Below, piece after piece: positions 32,510 to 40,789 of a DNA stretch of 64,000 nucleotides. The stretch is from Schumannella luteola (GTDB lineage Bacteria; Actinomycetota; Actinomycetes; Actinomycetales; Microbacteriaceae): contig NZ_JACBZY010000001.1 of assembly GCF_013408685.1 (NCBI RefSeq), forward strand, positions 930,001 to 994,000. The letters run 5' to 3'. The notes below the pieces were generated by a model, which saw only the letters and a program-made list of their open reading frames with translations, did no database searches and had not been told where the DNA came from. Each line of letters starts with the position of its first letter. The stretch's first letter is position 1. The position numbers were made by a program, and so were the translations under genes.

Positions 32510-32525
32510 GGGTGGACCTCCACTT

Positions 32526-32543
32526 GTACCAGAAACGGTACCA
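32526..32543 (-). promoter_or_regulatory. Candidate YefM/YoeB operator
   Basis: GTACCA is repeated at 32526-32531 and 32538-32543 with 12-bp spacing, and the site also reads as inverted GTACC/GGTAC. YefM repressors of enterobacteria are known to bind TGTACA-type hexamers, so this placement 17 bp upstream of the antitoxin start fits an autoregulatory operator. It lies in the short region shared with divergent pyrE. Confidence 0.65.
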
Positions 32544-32584
32544 CTCGGATGATGGCACCGCCCTGCCATGTGGAAGAAAGTAGA

Positions 32585-33145
32585 GTGACCGCCGTGACCG
32601 ACGCGCGCCAGCAGCTCATCGACTACATCCGCTCCGACGCCGTGTTCCACGGCGACTTCACGCTCACCAGCGGCAAGAAGGCCAGCTACTACGTCGACCT
32701 GCGTCGCGTGAGCCTCGACCACCGCGTCGCCCCGCTCATCGGCCAGGTCATGGTCGACCTGATCGCCGACATCCCCGAGGTGGATGCGGTGGGCGGCCTG
32801 ACCATGGGCGCCGACCCGATCGCGGCCGCGGTTCTGCACCAGGGCGCCGCGCGCGGTCTGAGCTATGACGCGTTCGTCGTGCGCAAGGAGCCCAAGGACC
32901 ACGGCCGCGGCCGTCAGGTCGAGGGCCCCGACCTCGCCGGCAAGCGCGTGATCGTGCTCGAAGACACCTCGACCACGGGCGGCTCGCCGCTGCAGGCCAT
33001 CGCCGCGCTCGAGAAGGTGGGCGCCGAGATCGCCGCCGTCGCGGTGGTCGTCGACCGCGCGACCGAGGCGAAGGCCCGCATCGAGTCGGCCGGCTACCCC
33101 TACTACTCGGCCATCGGCCTGGAAGACCTGGGCCTGGCTCCGTGA
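32585..33145 (+). CDS. pyrE: Orotate phosphoribosyltransferase
   Basis: 186 residues from GTG 32585, with GGAAG upstream; GTG 32594 is an alternative. The PRPP-binding motif is VIVLEDTSTTGGSPL, and the catalytic loop region is VRKEPKDHGRGRQVEG. It converts orotate and PRPP to OMP in pyrimidine synthesis. It is divergent from the toxin-antitoxin operon and overlaps the following proline-rich gene by GTGA, so the two are co-translated. Confidence 0.94.
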   Translation: MTAVTDARQQLIDYIRSDAVFHGDFTLTSGKKASYYVDLRRVSLDHRVAPLIGQVMVDLIADIPEVDAVGGLTMGADPIAAAVLHQGAARGLSYDAFVVRKEPKDHGRGRQVEGPDLAGKRVIVLEDTSTTGGSPLQAIAALEKVGAEIAAVAVVVDRATEAKARIESAGYPYYSAIGLEDLGLAP

Positions 33146-34083
33146 GCTCCGGCGGCGGGCTGAGCGATGAGCAGCGGAAGCGGCTGAGCGCCGCGCCGCC
33201 GCCGTCGCCCGGCTCGGCCGCTCCCGACGGTGTCGAGCGGCCCGTGCCGCCACCGGTTCCGCCGCCCCTCGTCGAGCCGCCGGCCCCGCCGCTGCGGGCC
33301 GCGCCGCAGTTCGTCGAGCCCGACGCCGGTGACGCCCGACCCGATCGGACCGCTCGACCCACTCGGCCGGCTCCCGCGGCCCCGCCGATCGAGCGGCGCA
33401 CCGAGCCGCCGATCGACACGGGTGCCCTGCCCGGCACGGAGCCGATCGCCGCAGTCGAGCAGCCGGCCCGGCATCCCGCCGAGCCGTCGATCGACACCGG
33501 AGCGTTGCCCGGCACCGAGCCGATAGCCGCGGTCGAGCAGCCGCGTCGGCGTCGCGCCGAGCTGCCCATCGATACCGGTGCCCTGCCCGGAACCCAACCG
33601 ATCGCCGCCGCCGCCGCCGAGCCCTCGATCGACACCGGCGCGCTACCCGGGACCGCGCCGATCGCCGCCGCCGACCTCGCGCACACCGACCCCACGACGC
33701 TGCCGCCCGAGCTGCACCTGCAGTCGGCGCTCGCGTTCGAGAGCCCGCCCGGAACCGTCCCGCAGGCCGAGAGCTCGGCGCTGCTCGACGAGCTCTTCGC
33801 CCCCGAGCGCTTCGTCGAGTGGCAGGACGGCGCCGTCACCAGCCCGCGCGCGCCTGACCGCGCCGGCCCGCCGACGCAGGGGCACATCCCCTCGGGCCTG
33901 ACCGGACCCCAGCCGGCGCACGACCCGTGGGCGCGCACGAAGGCCGCGCTCGCGGCGGCGCAGGAGGCCGACGAGCGCGCGCTCGCGCGGGGCGCCCGCT
34001 TCGGCTGGACGGGTCAACCGGGGCATGCGGCCGGTGCGTCCGGCGCCGCCAGCGGCCCCCCCCGCCGGCCTCGACACGGGTGA
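33142..34083 (+). CDS. Proline-rich repeat protein, probably the 5' half of a split gene
   Basis: 313 residues beginning at a GTG that overlaps the pyrE stop. It is disordered, Pro/Ala-rich, with the motif IDTGALPGT at residues 91-99, 117-125, 143-151 and 163-171. It ends at 34083 just after a run of eight C (34056-34063). If the run had seven C, the frame would continue as AGLDTGDHAPMSRTQRSLL into the next open frame. That continuation keeps the IDTG-like motif, so a single ~525-residue protein is likely: cytoplasmic repeat tail, one membrane helix, extracytoplasmic domain. Sequencing error, pseudogene and slippage regulation are all possible. Confidence 0.65.
   Translation: MSSGGGLSDEQRKRLSAAPPPSPGSAAPDGVERPVPPPVPPPLVEPPAPPLRAAPQFVEPDAGDARPDRTARPTRPAPAAPPIERRTEPPIDTGALPGTEPIAAVEQPARHPAEPSIDTGALPGTEPIAAVEQPRRRRAELPIDTGALPGTQPIAAAAAEPSIDTGALPGTAPIAAADLAHTDPTTLPPELHLQSALAFESPPGTVPQAESSALLDELFAPERFVEWQDGAVTSPRAPDRAGPPTQGHIPSGLTGPQPAHDPWARTKAALAAAQEADERALARGARFGWTGQPGHAAGASGAASGPPRRPRHG
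33412..33675 (+). repeat. Four in-frame repeats coding for IDTGALPGT
   Basis: Four units, spaced 26, 26 and 20 codons apart, code for IDTGALPGT followed by E/Q/A-P-I-A-A. Codon choice differs between copies, so the protein sequence rather than the DNA is being kept. A fifth degenerate copy (LDTGDHAP) appears just beyond the C8 tract in the other frame. Confidence 0.75.
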
Positions 34084-34093
34084 CCACGCCCCG

Positions 34094-34720
34094 ATGTCGC
34101 GCACCCAGCGCTCCCTGCTCGCGGTCGCTGTCGCCGTCGTGAGCGTGCTCGCACTGCTGTCGCTCTTCCTGCTCGGGAGTCGCCTGCCGGTCGCCGGAGC
34201 GGACCCGGATTCGGGCGGCTCCGCGCAGTCGGACGGCGGGGGAGCGAAGTCGGCCCCGAGCGCCGTGCCGAGCGGACCGGTGAAGGCGGGCGCGCATCCC
34301 TGGTCGGCTCTTGCCGGCGGCGAGTGCCTGGCCGACTTCAGCGACCCGTGGGCGGAGACGTTCACGGTGGTCAGCTGCGCGCGCGACCACGACGCCCAGC
34401 TCGTGCTGCGCGCGCCCGTGCCCGATGCGACGAAGCGCTACCCCGGCGTCGAGGCCCTGCAGGGCCGGCTCACCGAGCTCTGCGCGGCGTCCGGCGTCGT
34501 CGACCTCGCCGCCGCCGGGCAGTACACCGACCTGCAGCTCTCGGCCGCCTTCCCGGCGACCTCGGCGCAGTGGTCGAGCGGCCCGCGCGACTACTTCTGC
34601 TTCGTGACCCGGTCGAGCGGCAAGCCGATCGGCGAGAGCCTCCAGGGCGCCGCGCAGGCCGGCGTCTGGGCCGCGCAGAAGGCGGCCGTCAGCTCGGCAC
34701 CGCCGAAGAGCGACGGCTGA
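34094..34720 (+). CDS. Membrane-anchored septum-formation-like domain protein, probably 3' half of a split gene
   Basis: 208 residues if read alone from ATG 34094, which has no clear ribosome-binding site. A membrane helix (about 8-28, LLAVAVAVVSVLALLSLFLL) is followed by a Ser/Gly-rich linker and a domain with GGECLADFSDPWAETFTVVSC and RDHDAQLVLRAPV. That pattern (GxCL, PW, C, H-x-A-Q) resembles the actinobacterial septum-formation domain family. Three cysteines in the outer domain could form disulfides. The frame joins the upstream proline-rich gene if one C is removed from the C8 run at 34056-34063. Confidence 0.65.
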   Translation: MSRTQRSLLAVAVAVVSVLALLSLFLLGSRLPVAGADPDSGGSAQSDGGGAKSAPSAVPSGPVKAGAHPWSALAGGECLADFSDPWAETFTVVSCARDHDAQLVLRAPVPDATKRYPGVEALQGRLTELCAASGVVDLAAAGQYTDLQLSAAFPATSAQWSSGPRDYFCFVTRSSGKPIGESLQGAAQAGVWAAQKAAVSSAPPKSDG

Positions 34721-34736
34721 TCGGCGAGCTCAGAGC

Positions 34737-35534
34737 TCAGAGCTCGGTCTCGGCCGGCCCGACGAGCAGCTCGTGCACGCCCGCGATGACCTCGTCGGGG
34801 CGGAAGGGGTACTTCGCGATCTCCGCTTCGTCGCTGATGCCGGTCATCACGAGCACCGTGTGCAGCCCCGCCTCGATGCCGGCGACGATGTCGGTGTCCA
34901 TGCGGTCGCCGATCATGCCGGTGTTCTCGCTGTGCGCGCCGATCTTGTTCATCGCCGAGCGGAACATCATCGGGTTCGGCTTGCCGACGACGTAGGGCTC
35001 GCGGCCGGTCGCCTTCGTGATGAGAGCCGAGATCGCGCCCGTCGCGGGCAGCACGCCCTCCTGGCTCGGGCCGGTCGCATCCGGGTTGGTCGAGATGAAG
35101 CGGGCGCCGTTGTTGATGAGGCGGATGGCCTTGGTGATCGCCTCGAAGGAGTAGTTGCGGGTCTCGCCCACGACCACGTAGTCGGGGTTCGTCTCGGTCA
35201 TCACGAAGCCGGCCTCGTGCAGCGCGGTCGTGATGCCGGCCTCGCCGATCACGAATGCCGAGCCGCCCGGCATCTGCGAGCGGCAGAAGTCGGCGGTGGC
35301 GAGCGCGCTGGTCCAGATGCGGTCTTCGGGAACGTTGAGTCCGCTCGAGCGCAGGCGGGCCGCGAGGTCGCGCGGCGTGAAGATCGAGTTGTTCGTCAGC
35401 ACGAGGAACGGGGTGCCGGCGTCGAGCCACTGCTGGATGAGCTCGGGGGCGCCTGGCAGGGCATGATTCTCGTGCACGAGCACGCCGTCCATATCGGTCA
35501 GCCAGGCCTCGACCTCGGTGCGCGCATTCGCCAT
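34737..35534 (-). CDS. HAD-superfamily IIA hydrolase (NagD/PNPase-like)
   Basis: 265 residues. HAD motif I is WLTDMDGVLV (Asp14, Asp16), motif II is FLVLTNNS, the lysine is in VVGKPNPMMFRSA, and motif III is MIGDRMDTDIVAG. The class IIA cap domain lies in the middle. The family dephosphorylates small phosphoesters such as UMP, GMP, 2-phosphoglycolate or p-nitrophenyl phosphate. It converges on the septum-like gene, with 16 bp between the stop codons made of GAGCTC repeats. Confidence 0.9.
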   Translation of the reverse strand: MANARTEVEAWLTDMDGVLVHENHALPGAPELIQQWLDAGTPFLVLTNNSIFTPRDLAARLRSSGLNVPEDRIWTSALATADFCRSQMPGGSAFVIGEAGITTALHEAGFVMTETNPDYVVVGETRNYSFEAITKAIRLINNGARFISTNPDATGPSQEGVLPATGAISALITKATGREPYVVGKPNPMMFRSAMNKIGAHSENTGMIGDRMDTDIVAGIEAGLHTVLVMTGISDEAEIAKYPFRPDEVIAGVHELLVGPAETEL

Positions 35535-35687
35535 GGCCCGATGGTACCGAGTCCCCCGAACGCCCCTCTGAACACGGGGATTCGCGGCGCCTGCAGGCGA
35601 TGCAGAAATGCCGGATCCGACTGCGAATCATCGGTCCGAGCGAGGGAATCCGCAGGCCGAACCCTGGCAAGGCCGTGTGAATCGTCG

Positions 35688-35748
35688 TGTACCCCGGGGG
35701 TACAGTTCTTGGCTTGTCGAGGGTCGACGGGCTGCACAACCCGCCGAC
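35688..35748 (+). promoter_or_regulatory. Palindrome and leader hairpin upstream of the first MHS transporter
   Basis: TGTACCCC-G-GGGGTACA (35688-35704) is a perfect 8-1-8 palindrome about 100 bp before the GTG start, the size of a dimeric repressor site. A second hairpin, GTCGACGGG/CCCGCCGAC (35723-35731 and 35740-35748, 8 of 9 pairs), follows in the likely leader. The 271-bp gap 35535-35805 holds no gene. Confidence 0.5.
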
Positions 35749-35805
35749 GCCGGCATCACCAAGGCGATCCGACAGCCCGAGGGACCGCCGGAAAGAGACA
35801 AGAAC

Positions 35806-37383
35806 GTGAGCTCCAGCAACCCCAGTCATACCCAGCCGTCCTCGGCAGAACGCGCTCCGCGCGGACGCCGCGGACGGCGGCTCCGTGTCGGCGACATCAC
35901 CGTCGTCGACCGGTCGATGATGCGGCGCGCGATCAGCGGCACCATCGTCGGCAACACCATGGAGTGGTACGACGTCGGCGTCTACGGCTACCTGGCCGTG
36001 ACCATGGGAAAGGTCTTCCTGCCGACGGCCGCCCCGACCATCCAGATCCTCTTCAGTCTCGGCGTCTTCGCCGCGACCTACATCGCCCGCCCGCTCGGCG
36101 GCATCGTCTTCGGCCGCCTCGGCGACAAGCTGGGTCGGCAGAAGATCCTCGCGACGACGCTCATCATGATGGCGTCGTCGACCTTCCTCATCGGCGTGCT
36201 GCCCGACTACGCCCTCGTCGGCGCCCTCGGGCCGATCCTGCTCGTGCTGCTCAAGCTCGTGCAGGGCTTCTCGACCGGCGGCGAGTACGCCGGCGCGACG
36301 ACCTTCATCAGCGAGTACTCGCCCGACCGCAAGCGCGGCTTCTTCGCCAGCTTCCTGGATGCGGGCAGCTACACCGGCTTCGCGCTCGGCGCCGCCGTGG
36401 TGTCGCTGCTGCAGGTGCTCGCCGGCTCGGAAGCCATGGTCGAGTGGGCCTGGCGCATCCCGTTCCTCGTCGCCGGACCCGTCGGCGTGATCGCGATCTA
36501 CTTCCGACTCCGCATCGAGGAGTCGCCGGCCTTCCAGGCGACTCAGGATGCCGCAGCGTCGGCCAGCAGCGAGATCGCCGACCTGCAGGGCCGCCCGCGC
36601 AGCGTGTGGCAGCTCATCGCGCGCCACTGGCGCCCGCTGCTGCTGGCCATGGCGATCGTGGCGGCGTCGAACATCGTCGCCTACGCGCTCACCAGCTACA
36701 TGCCGACCTACCTGACCGACACGCTCGGCTACGACCCGCTGCACGGCACGCTGCTGACCATCCCGGTGCTGATCTTCCTCGCGGTGATCATGCCGTTCGT
36801 CGGCCGCATCTCGGATCGCGTCGGCCGCCGCCCGGTGCTGCTCACCGGCGCGATCGTCACGATCGTGCTGACGATCCCGGCGTTCCTGCTGATCGGCGTC
36901 GGCACCATCGCCACGACCCTCGCGGGCCTGTCGCTGCTGGCGATCATGGTCGCCCTGTGGGTCTCGAACCAGGCGTCCGCTTTGCCGGCCATGTTCCCGA
37001 CCTCGGCGCGCTACGGCGCGATGGGCATCGCCTTCAACGTCGCCATCGCGATCTTCGGCGGGACGACGCCGCTCATCATCCAGTTCCTCATCGAGGTCAC
37101 GAAGAACGACCTCGCCCCGGCCTGGTTCCTGATGGGCGCCAGCGTCGTCGGCGCGATCGGGCCGATCCTCATGAAGGAGTCGGCGAAGCGCCCGCTGCCG
37201 GGCGCCCTCCCCGCCGTCGAGACCGAGGAGGAGGCCCGCGACCTGGTCGAGCACCAGGACGAGAACCCCTACCTCGACCTCAGCACCATGCCCCTCGAGC
37301 AGCTCGACGAGGCGCACCAGGCTCGGCTCAAAGCCGACGCCGAGCGCGCGACGCGCGAGCCCGCCGACAGCGGAGCGCGCTGA
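35806..37383 (+). CDS. MFS transporter, metabolite:proton symporter (MHS/ProP-like) family
   Basis: 525 residues from GTG 35806, preceded by GGAAAGAG. Twelve helices are expected. MHS-family marks include GNTMEWYDVGVYGYLAV in helix 1, ARPLGGIVFGRLGDKLGRQK, the GFSTGGEYAGATTFISEYSP helix 5 region, and RISDRVGRRPVL between helices 8 and 9. MHS proteins import osmolytes (ProP), citrate, 2-oxoglutarate or shikimate. A conserved acidic C-terminal tail, VETEEEARDLVEHQDENPYL, is shared with the next gene. Possible roles are uptake of betaine or a dicarboxylate. Confidence 0.88.
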   Translation: MSSSNPSHTQPSSAERAPRGRRGRRLRVGDITVVDRSMMRRAISGTIVGNTMEWYDVGVYGYLAVTMGKVFLPTAAPTIQILFSLGVFAATYIARPLGGIVFGRLGDKLGRQKILATTLIMMASSTFLIGVLPDYALVGALGPILLVLLKLVQGFSTGGEYAGATTFISEYSPDRKRGFFASFLDAGSYTGFALGAAVVSLLQVLAGSEAMVEWAWRIPFLVAGPVGVIAIYFRLRIEESPAFQATQDAAASASSEIADLQGRPRSVWQLIARHWRPLLLAMAIVAASNIVAYALTSYMPTYLTDTLGYDPLHGTLLTIPVLIFLAVIMPFVGRISDRVGRRPVLLTGAIVTIVLTIPAFLLIGVGTIATTLAGLSLLAIMVALWVSNQASALPAMFPTSARYGAMGIAFNVAIAIFGGTTPLIIQFLIEVTKNDLAPAWFLMGASVVGAIGPILMKESAKRPLPGALPAVETEEEARDLVEHQDENPYLDLSTMPLEQLDEAHQARLKADAERATREPADSGAR

Positions 37384-37557
37384 CCTGACCCGGGGTGCGC
37401 GGTGGGGTCTCTTGTCTCTTCCTCGCCGCGCATCCCGACCCTCCCCTGAGAAGAGACGACCGACGCCGCACCGCCGCACCACAGCACGACGAACAACCAC
37501 TGCACGCCCACACCAGGCAGACGCTCGATGACGAGCCCGCCGAAGAGGAGAACGACC

Positions 37558-39153
37558 GTGAGTTCCGCCAGTCCTGCCCATTCTCAGCCGCCGTCGTCAG
37601 AAGCGCCCGCCGGCGCCTCCGCCGGCGGCAAGCCCACCCGCCGGCAGCGCAAGCTGCGCGTCGGCGACGTGAACGTCGTCGATCGGTCGATGATGCGTCG
37701 CGCGATCAGCGGCACCATCGTCGGCAACACCATGGAGTGGTACGACGTCGGCGTCTACGGCTATCTCGCCGTGACCATGGGAAAGGTCTTCCTGCCGACC
37801 GCCACCTCCTCGGTGCAGATCCTGTTCAGCCTGGGTGTCTTCGCGGCCACCTACGTGGCCCGCCCGCTCGGCGGCATCGTCTTCGGGCGCATCGGCGACC
37901 GCATCGGCCGCCAGAAGGTGCTCGCGACCACTCTCATCCTCATGGCGTCGTCGACGCTGCTGATCGGCGTGCTGCCCGACTACGCCCTCGCCGGTGCGCT
38001 CGCTCCGGTGCTGCTCGTGATCCTCAAGCTCGCCCAGGGCTTCTCGACCGGCGGAGAGTACGCCGGCGCCACGACGTTCATCAGCGAGTACTCGCCCGAC
38101 CGCAAGCGCGGCTTCTTCGCCAGCTTCCTCGACACCGGCAGCTACATCGGCTTCGCGCTCGGCGCCGGCGTCGTGTCGGCGCTGCAGCTCACCGTCGGCC
38201 AGGAGGGTCTCGAGGCGTGGGCGTGGCGCGTGCCGTTCCTGATCGCCGGCCCGATCGGCGCCGTCGCGATCTACTTCCGCCTCAAGATCGAGGAGTCGCC
38301 GGCGTTCCAGGCGACCCAGGACGCGCAGGAGCACGCGAGCGCCGAGATCGCCGAGGCGCAGGGCCGCCCGCGCAACATCTTCGCGCTCATCGCGCTGCAC
38401 TGGCGCTCGCTGCTGATCCTCATCGCGCTCGTCGCCGCATCCAACTCGGTCGGCTACGCGCTGACCAGCTACATGCCGACCTACCTGACGGATGCGCTCG
38501 GCTACGACCCGATCCACGGCACGCTGCTGACGATCCCGGTGCTGTTCCTGCTGGCCGCGCTGCTGCCGCTCACCGGCAAGCTCTCCGACCGATTCGGCCG
38601 CCGCCCGGTCATGTGGACGGGCGCGATCAGCGTGATCGTGCTGTCGATCCCCGCGTTCCTGCTGATCGGCGCCGACTCGATCGGCACGACCCTGCTCGGT
38701 CTCGCACTCGTCGCCGTGATGACGGCGCTGTGGGTGTCGAACCAGGCCGCGTCGCTTCCGGCGCTGTTCCCGACCTCGTCGCGCTACGGCGGCATGGGGC
38801 TCGGTTACAACATCGCGATCGCCGTCTTCGGCGGAACGACGCCGCTCATGATCCAGGGCCTGCTGTTGCTCACCGGCAGCAACCTCGCGCCGGCCTGGTT
38901 CCTCATGGGAACGAGCGTGCTCGGCGCGATCGGCGTCTTCTTCATGAAGGAGTCGTCGCGGCGCCCCATGCCGGGATCCCTGCCGTCGGTCGAGACCGAG
39001 GAGGAGGCCCGCGAGCTCGTCGCCACGCAGGACGACAACCCGCTGCTCGACCTCTCGACGATGCCGCTCGACCTCCTCGACGGAGCCCACGAGGAGCGCA
39101 TCGCCGCCGACCGCGCCCGCCGCGAGGCCGCCGGAACCGCGGCGAAGCGCTAG
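37558..39153 (+). CDS. MFS transporter, MHS/ProP-like family, tandem paralogue
   Basis: 531 residues from GTG 37558, with AGGAG upstream. It is closely similar along its whole length to the preceding transporter, by eye about three quarters identical, including helix 1 (GNTMEWYDVGVYGYLAV), the helix 5 motif and the acidic tail. It is a clear tandem duplicate. The 174-bp spacer holds GTCTCTT and AAGAGAC as an inverted repeat. The N-terminal 30 residues are Ser/Ala/Pro-rich and diverged. It is followed by a 21-bp terminator stem. Confidence 0.88.
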   Translation: MSSASPAHSQPPSSEAPAGASAGGKPTRRQRKLRVGDVNVVDRSMMRRAISGTIVGNTMEWYDVGVYGYLAVTMGKVFLPTATSSVQILFSLGVFAATYVARPLGGIVFGRIGDRIGRQKVLATTLILMASSTLLIGVLPDYALAGALAPVLLVILKLAQGFSTGGEYAGATTFISEYSPDRKRGFFASFLDTGSYIGFALGAGVVSALQLTVGQEGLEAWAWRVPFLIAGPIGAVAIYFRLKIEESPAFQATQDAQEHASAEIAEAQGRPRNIFALIALHWRSLLILIALVAASNSVGYALTSYMPTYLTDALGYDPIHGTLLTIPVLFLLAALLPLTGKLSDRFGRRPVMWTGAISVIVLSIPAFLLIGADSIGTTLLGLALVAVMTALWVSNQAASLPALFPTSSRYGGMGLGYNIAIAVFGGTTPLMIQGLLLLTGSNLAPAWFLMGTSVLGAIGVFFMKESSRRPMPGSLPSVETEEEARELVATQDDNPLLDLSTMPLDLLDGAHEERIAADRARREAAGTAAKR

Positions 39154-39191
39154 CCGTCCGGCCGCGCCGCACCTCTCCTGTGATTCTCGAT

Positions 39192-39256
39192 GAGGGGTCG
39201 CGAAGGCCCCGCCGCACGCCCGGATCGGAGCGCCTGCGGGGCCTTTGCGCCCCCTC
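39192..39256 (+). terminator. Long hairpin after the second MHS transporter
   Basis: Arms at 39192-39212 and 39236-39256 pair at 19 of 21 positions around a 23-nt loop; the left arm contains GAAGGCCCCGC and the right arm GCGGGGCC. It follows the transporter stop by about 40 nt. Confidence 0.8.
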
Positions 39257-39280
39257 ACGGCATGTGTCTACGGTGGGGCC

Positions 39281-39703
39281 GTGACCATCTGGCCCGATCT
39301 GAACGGCGGCGTGGATTCGCTGCTGCAGTCGTGGGCGGCCGTCGCCGGCAGCGGCTTCTGGTTCGTGCTGACCGCCTTCGCGTTCTGGCCCGTGTTCGCG
39401 AAAGCCGACTACCCGCCCTGGCTCGGCTTCGTGCCCATCGTCAACATCTACGTGCTCGTGAAGATCGCCGGATACAGCGGCGTCGCGGTGCTGCTGTTCC
39501 TGGTGCCGTTCGTCAACATCCTGTTCACGATCTTCTGCGCGGTGCGCATCGGCGACGCCTTCGGCCGCAGCGGCTGGTTCAGCTTCTTCCTGCTGTTCCT
39601 GCTCGCGCCGATCGGCTTCTTCATCGTCGGCTGGAGTCGGGATGAGTTCCGCCCGCTCGACGACGCCGGCTTCCGCACCGAGCCGGCGGTGGAGGCGAAC
39701 TGA
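39281..39703 (+). CDS. DUF5684-like small membrane protein
   Basis: 140 residues from GTG 39281, with GGTGGGG upstream. Three or four hydrophobic segments are present. The pattern PPWLGFVPIVNIYVLVKIAG followed by FLVPFVNILFTIFCAVRIGDAFGRS matches small proteins described as DUF5684 or signal-peptidase-associated. The function is unknown. Confidence 0.7.
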   Translation: MTIWPDLNGGVDSLLQSWAAVAGSGFWFVLTAFAFWPVFAKADYPPWLGFVPIVNIYVLVKIAGYSGVAVLLFLVPFVNILFTIFCAVRIGDAFGRSGWFSFFLLFLLAPIGFFIVGWSRDEFRPLDDAGFRTEPAVEAN

Positions 39704-39721
39704 GTCTTCGGCTGCGCCGGG

Positions 39722-40717
39722 TCAGGCCGTGCGTTCGGCGGCGAGTTCCGGCTCAGGCGACGCGGTCGGCAGCTCGGTGCCGTCGACGGTGACCACCCGG
39801 GCCGAGGGGATGCGCTGGCGCATGATGCGCACCGCATCCGGATGCTGGTCGATCAGCAGGGCGCGGCGGCCGAGCTGCGTCGCGACGGCGCCGGTCGTGC
39901 CCGAGCCGGCGAAGAAGTCGAGCACCCAGTCGCCGGGCGCCGAGCTGGCCTGCACGATGCGACGCAGCACGCCCTCGGGCTTCTGCGTGGCGTAGCCGGT
40001 GCGCTCGTGGCCGGAGGTCGGCACGATCGTGTGCCACCACACATCCGTGGGTCGTTTGCCGCGCTCGGCCTGCTCGGGCGTGACGAGGCCTGGCGCCATG
40101 TACGGCTCGCGGTCGACCGCCTCGGCGTCGAAGTAGTAGGAGCGCGGGTTCTTCACGTAGACGAGGATCGTGTCGTGCTTCGCCGGCCAGCGGCGCGCGG
40201 TCTTCGCGCCGTAGTCGTAGGCCCAGATCAGCTCGTTGAGGAAGCACTCGCGACCGAACAGCGCATCCAGCGCGAGCTTCGCGTAGTGCGCCTCGCGGTA
40301 GTCGAGGTGCAGGTAGAGGGTTCCGGTGTCGGCGAGCAGCCGCCAGGCCTCGGCGAGGCGCGGCTCGAGGAACTCCCAGTAGTCGGCGAAGCGGTCGTCG
40401 TAGCGGATGAGCGTGCGCTTGATCGCCGTGTAGTCGCGTCCGCCGAAGCCGCGGCGCAGGATCGTGGAGGCGTCGTCGCCCGTTTCGGCGAGCGGCTCCT
40501 CATCCGTCGACCCCGCGGCGGCAGCGGTCGGGCGCCGCACGGTCGAGATGCTCTGGAAGCGCTGCTCGCGCCCGGTGTTGAACGGCGGGTCGAGGTAGAC
40601 GAGCTGGAACGCTCCGTCGGGCAGCTGCGCGGTCGCGGCGAGGTTGTCGCCGTGCACGATCGTGTCGGGGGAGTCGGCGGTCCACAGCGGCGCGGAAGTC
40701 GTGCGTCGCCGGGCCAT
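39722..40717 (-). CDS. DNA methyltransferase, beta class (N4-cytosine/N6-adenine), apparently orphan
   Basis: 331 residues. The catalytic motif IV is YLDPPFNTG (DPPF at 43-46), well ahead of motif I FFAGSGTTGAVA (269-275), the order of the beta class. The motif GYATQKPEGVLRRI precedes motif I. It transfers a methyl group from SAM to adenine N6 or cytosine N4. There is no restriction endonuclease, specificity subunit or mobile-element gene beside it, so it looks like a housekeeping or orphan methylase that could mark the chromosome for regulation. The target sequence cannot be read. Confidence 0.9.
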   Translation of the reverse strand: MARRRTTSAPLWTADSPDTIVHGDNLAATAQLPDGAFQLVYLDPPFNTGREQRFQSISTVRRPTAAAAGSTDEEPLAETGDDASTILRRGFGGRDYTAIKRTLIRYDDRFADYWEFLEPRLAEAWRLLADTGTLYLHLDYREAHYAKLALDALFGRECFLNELIWAYDYGAKTARRWPAKHDTILVYVKNPRSYYFDAEAVDREPYMAPGLVTPEQAERGKRPTDVWWHTIVPTSGHERTGYATQKPEGVLRRIVQASSAPGDWVLDFFAGSGTTGAVATQLGRRALLIDQHPDAVRIMRQRIPSARVVTVDGTELPTASPEPELAAERTA

Positions 40718-40789
40718 GCCGAGACTTTAACAGCGCCCGCGCATCCGCCCCCGCTGCCCCGCCGCCGACCCCTCAGCGAGAATGTCGGG

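Noticed and set aside
34724-34746. Three overlapping GAGCTC palindromes between convergent stops
   Set aside because: Very short and easily explained by chance in a GC-rich junction; no clear terminator stem or known site.
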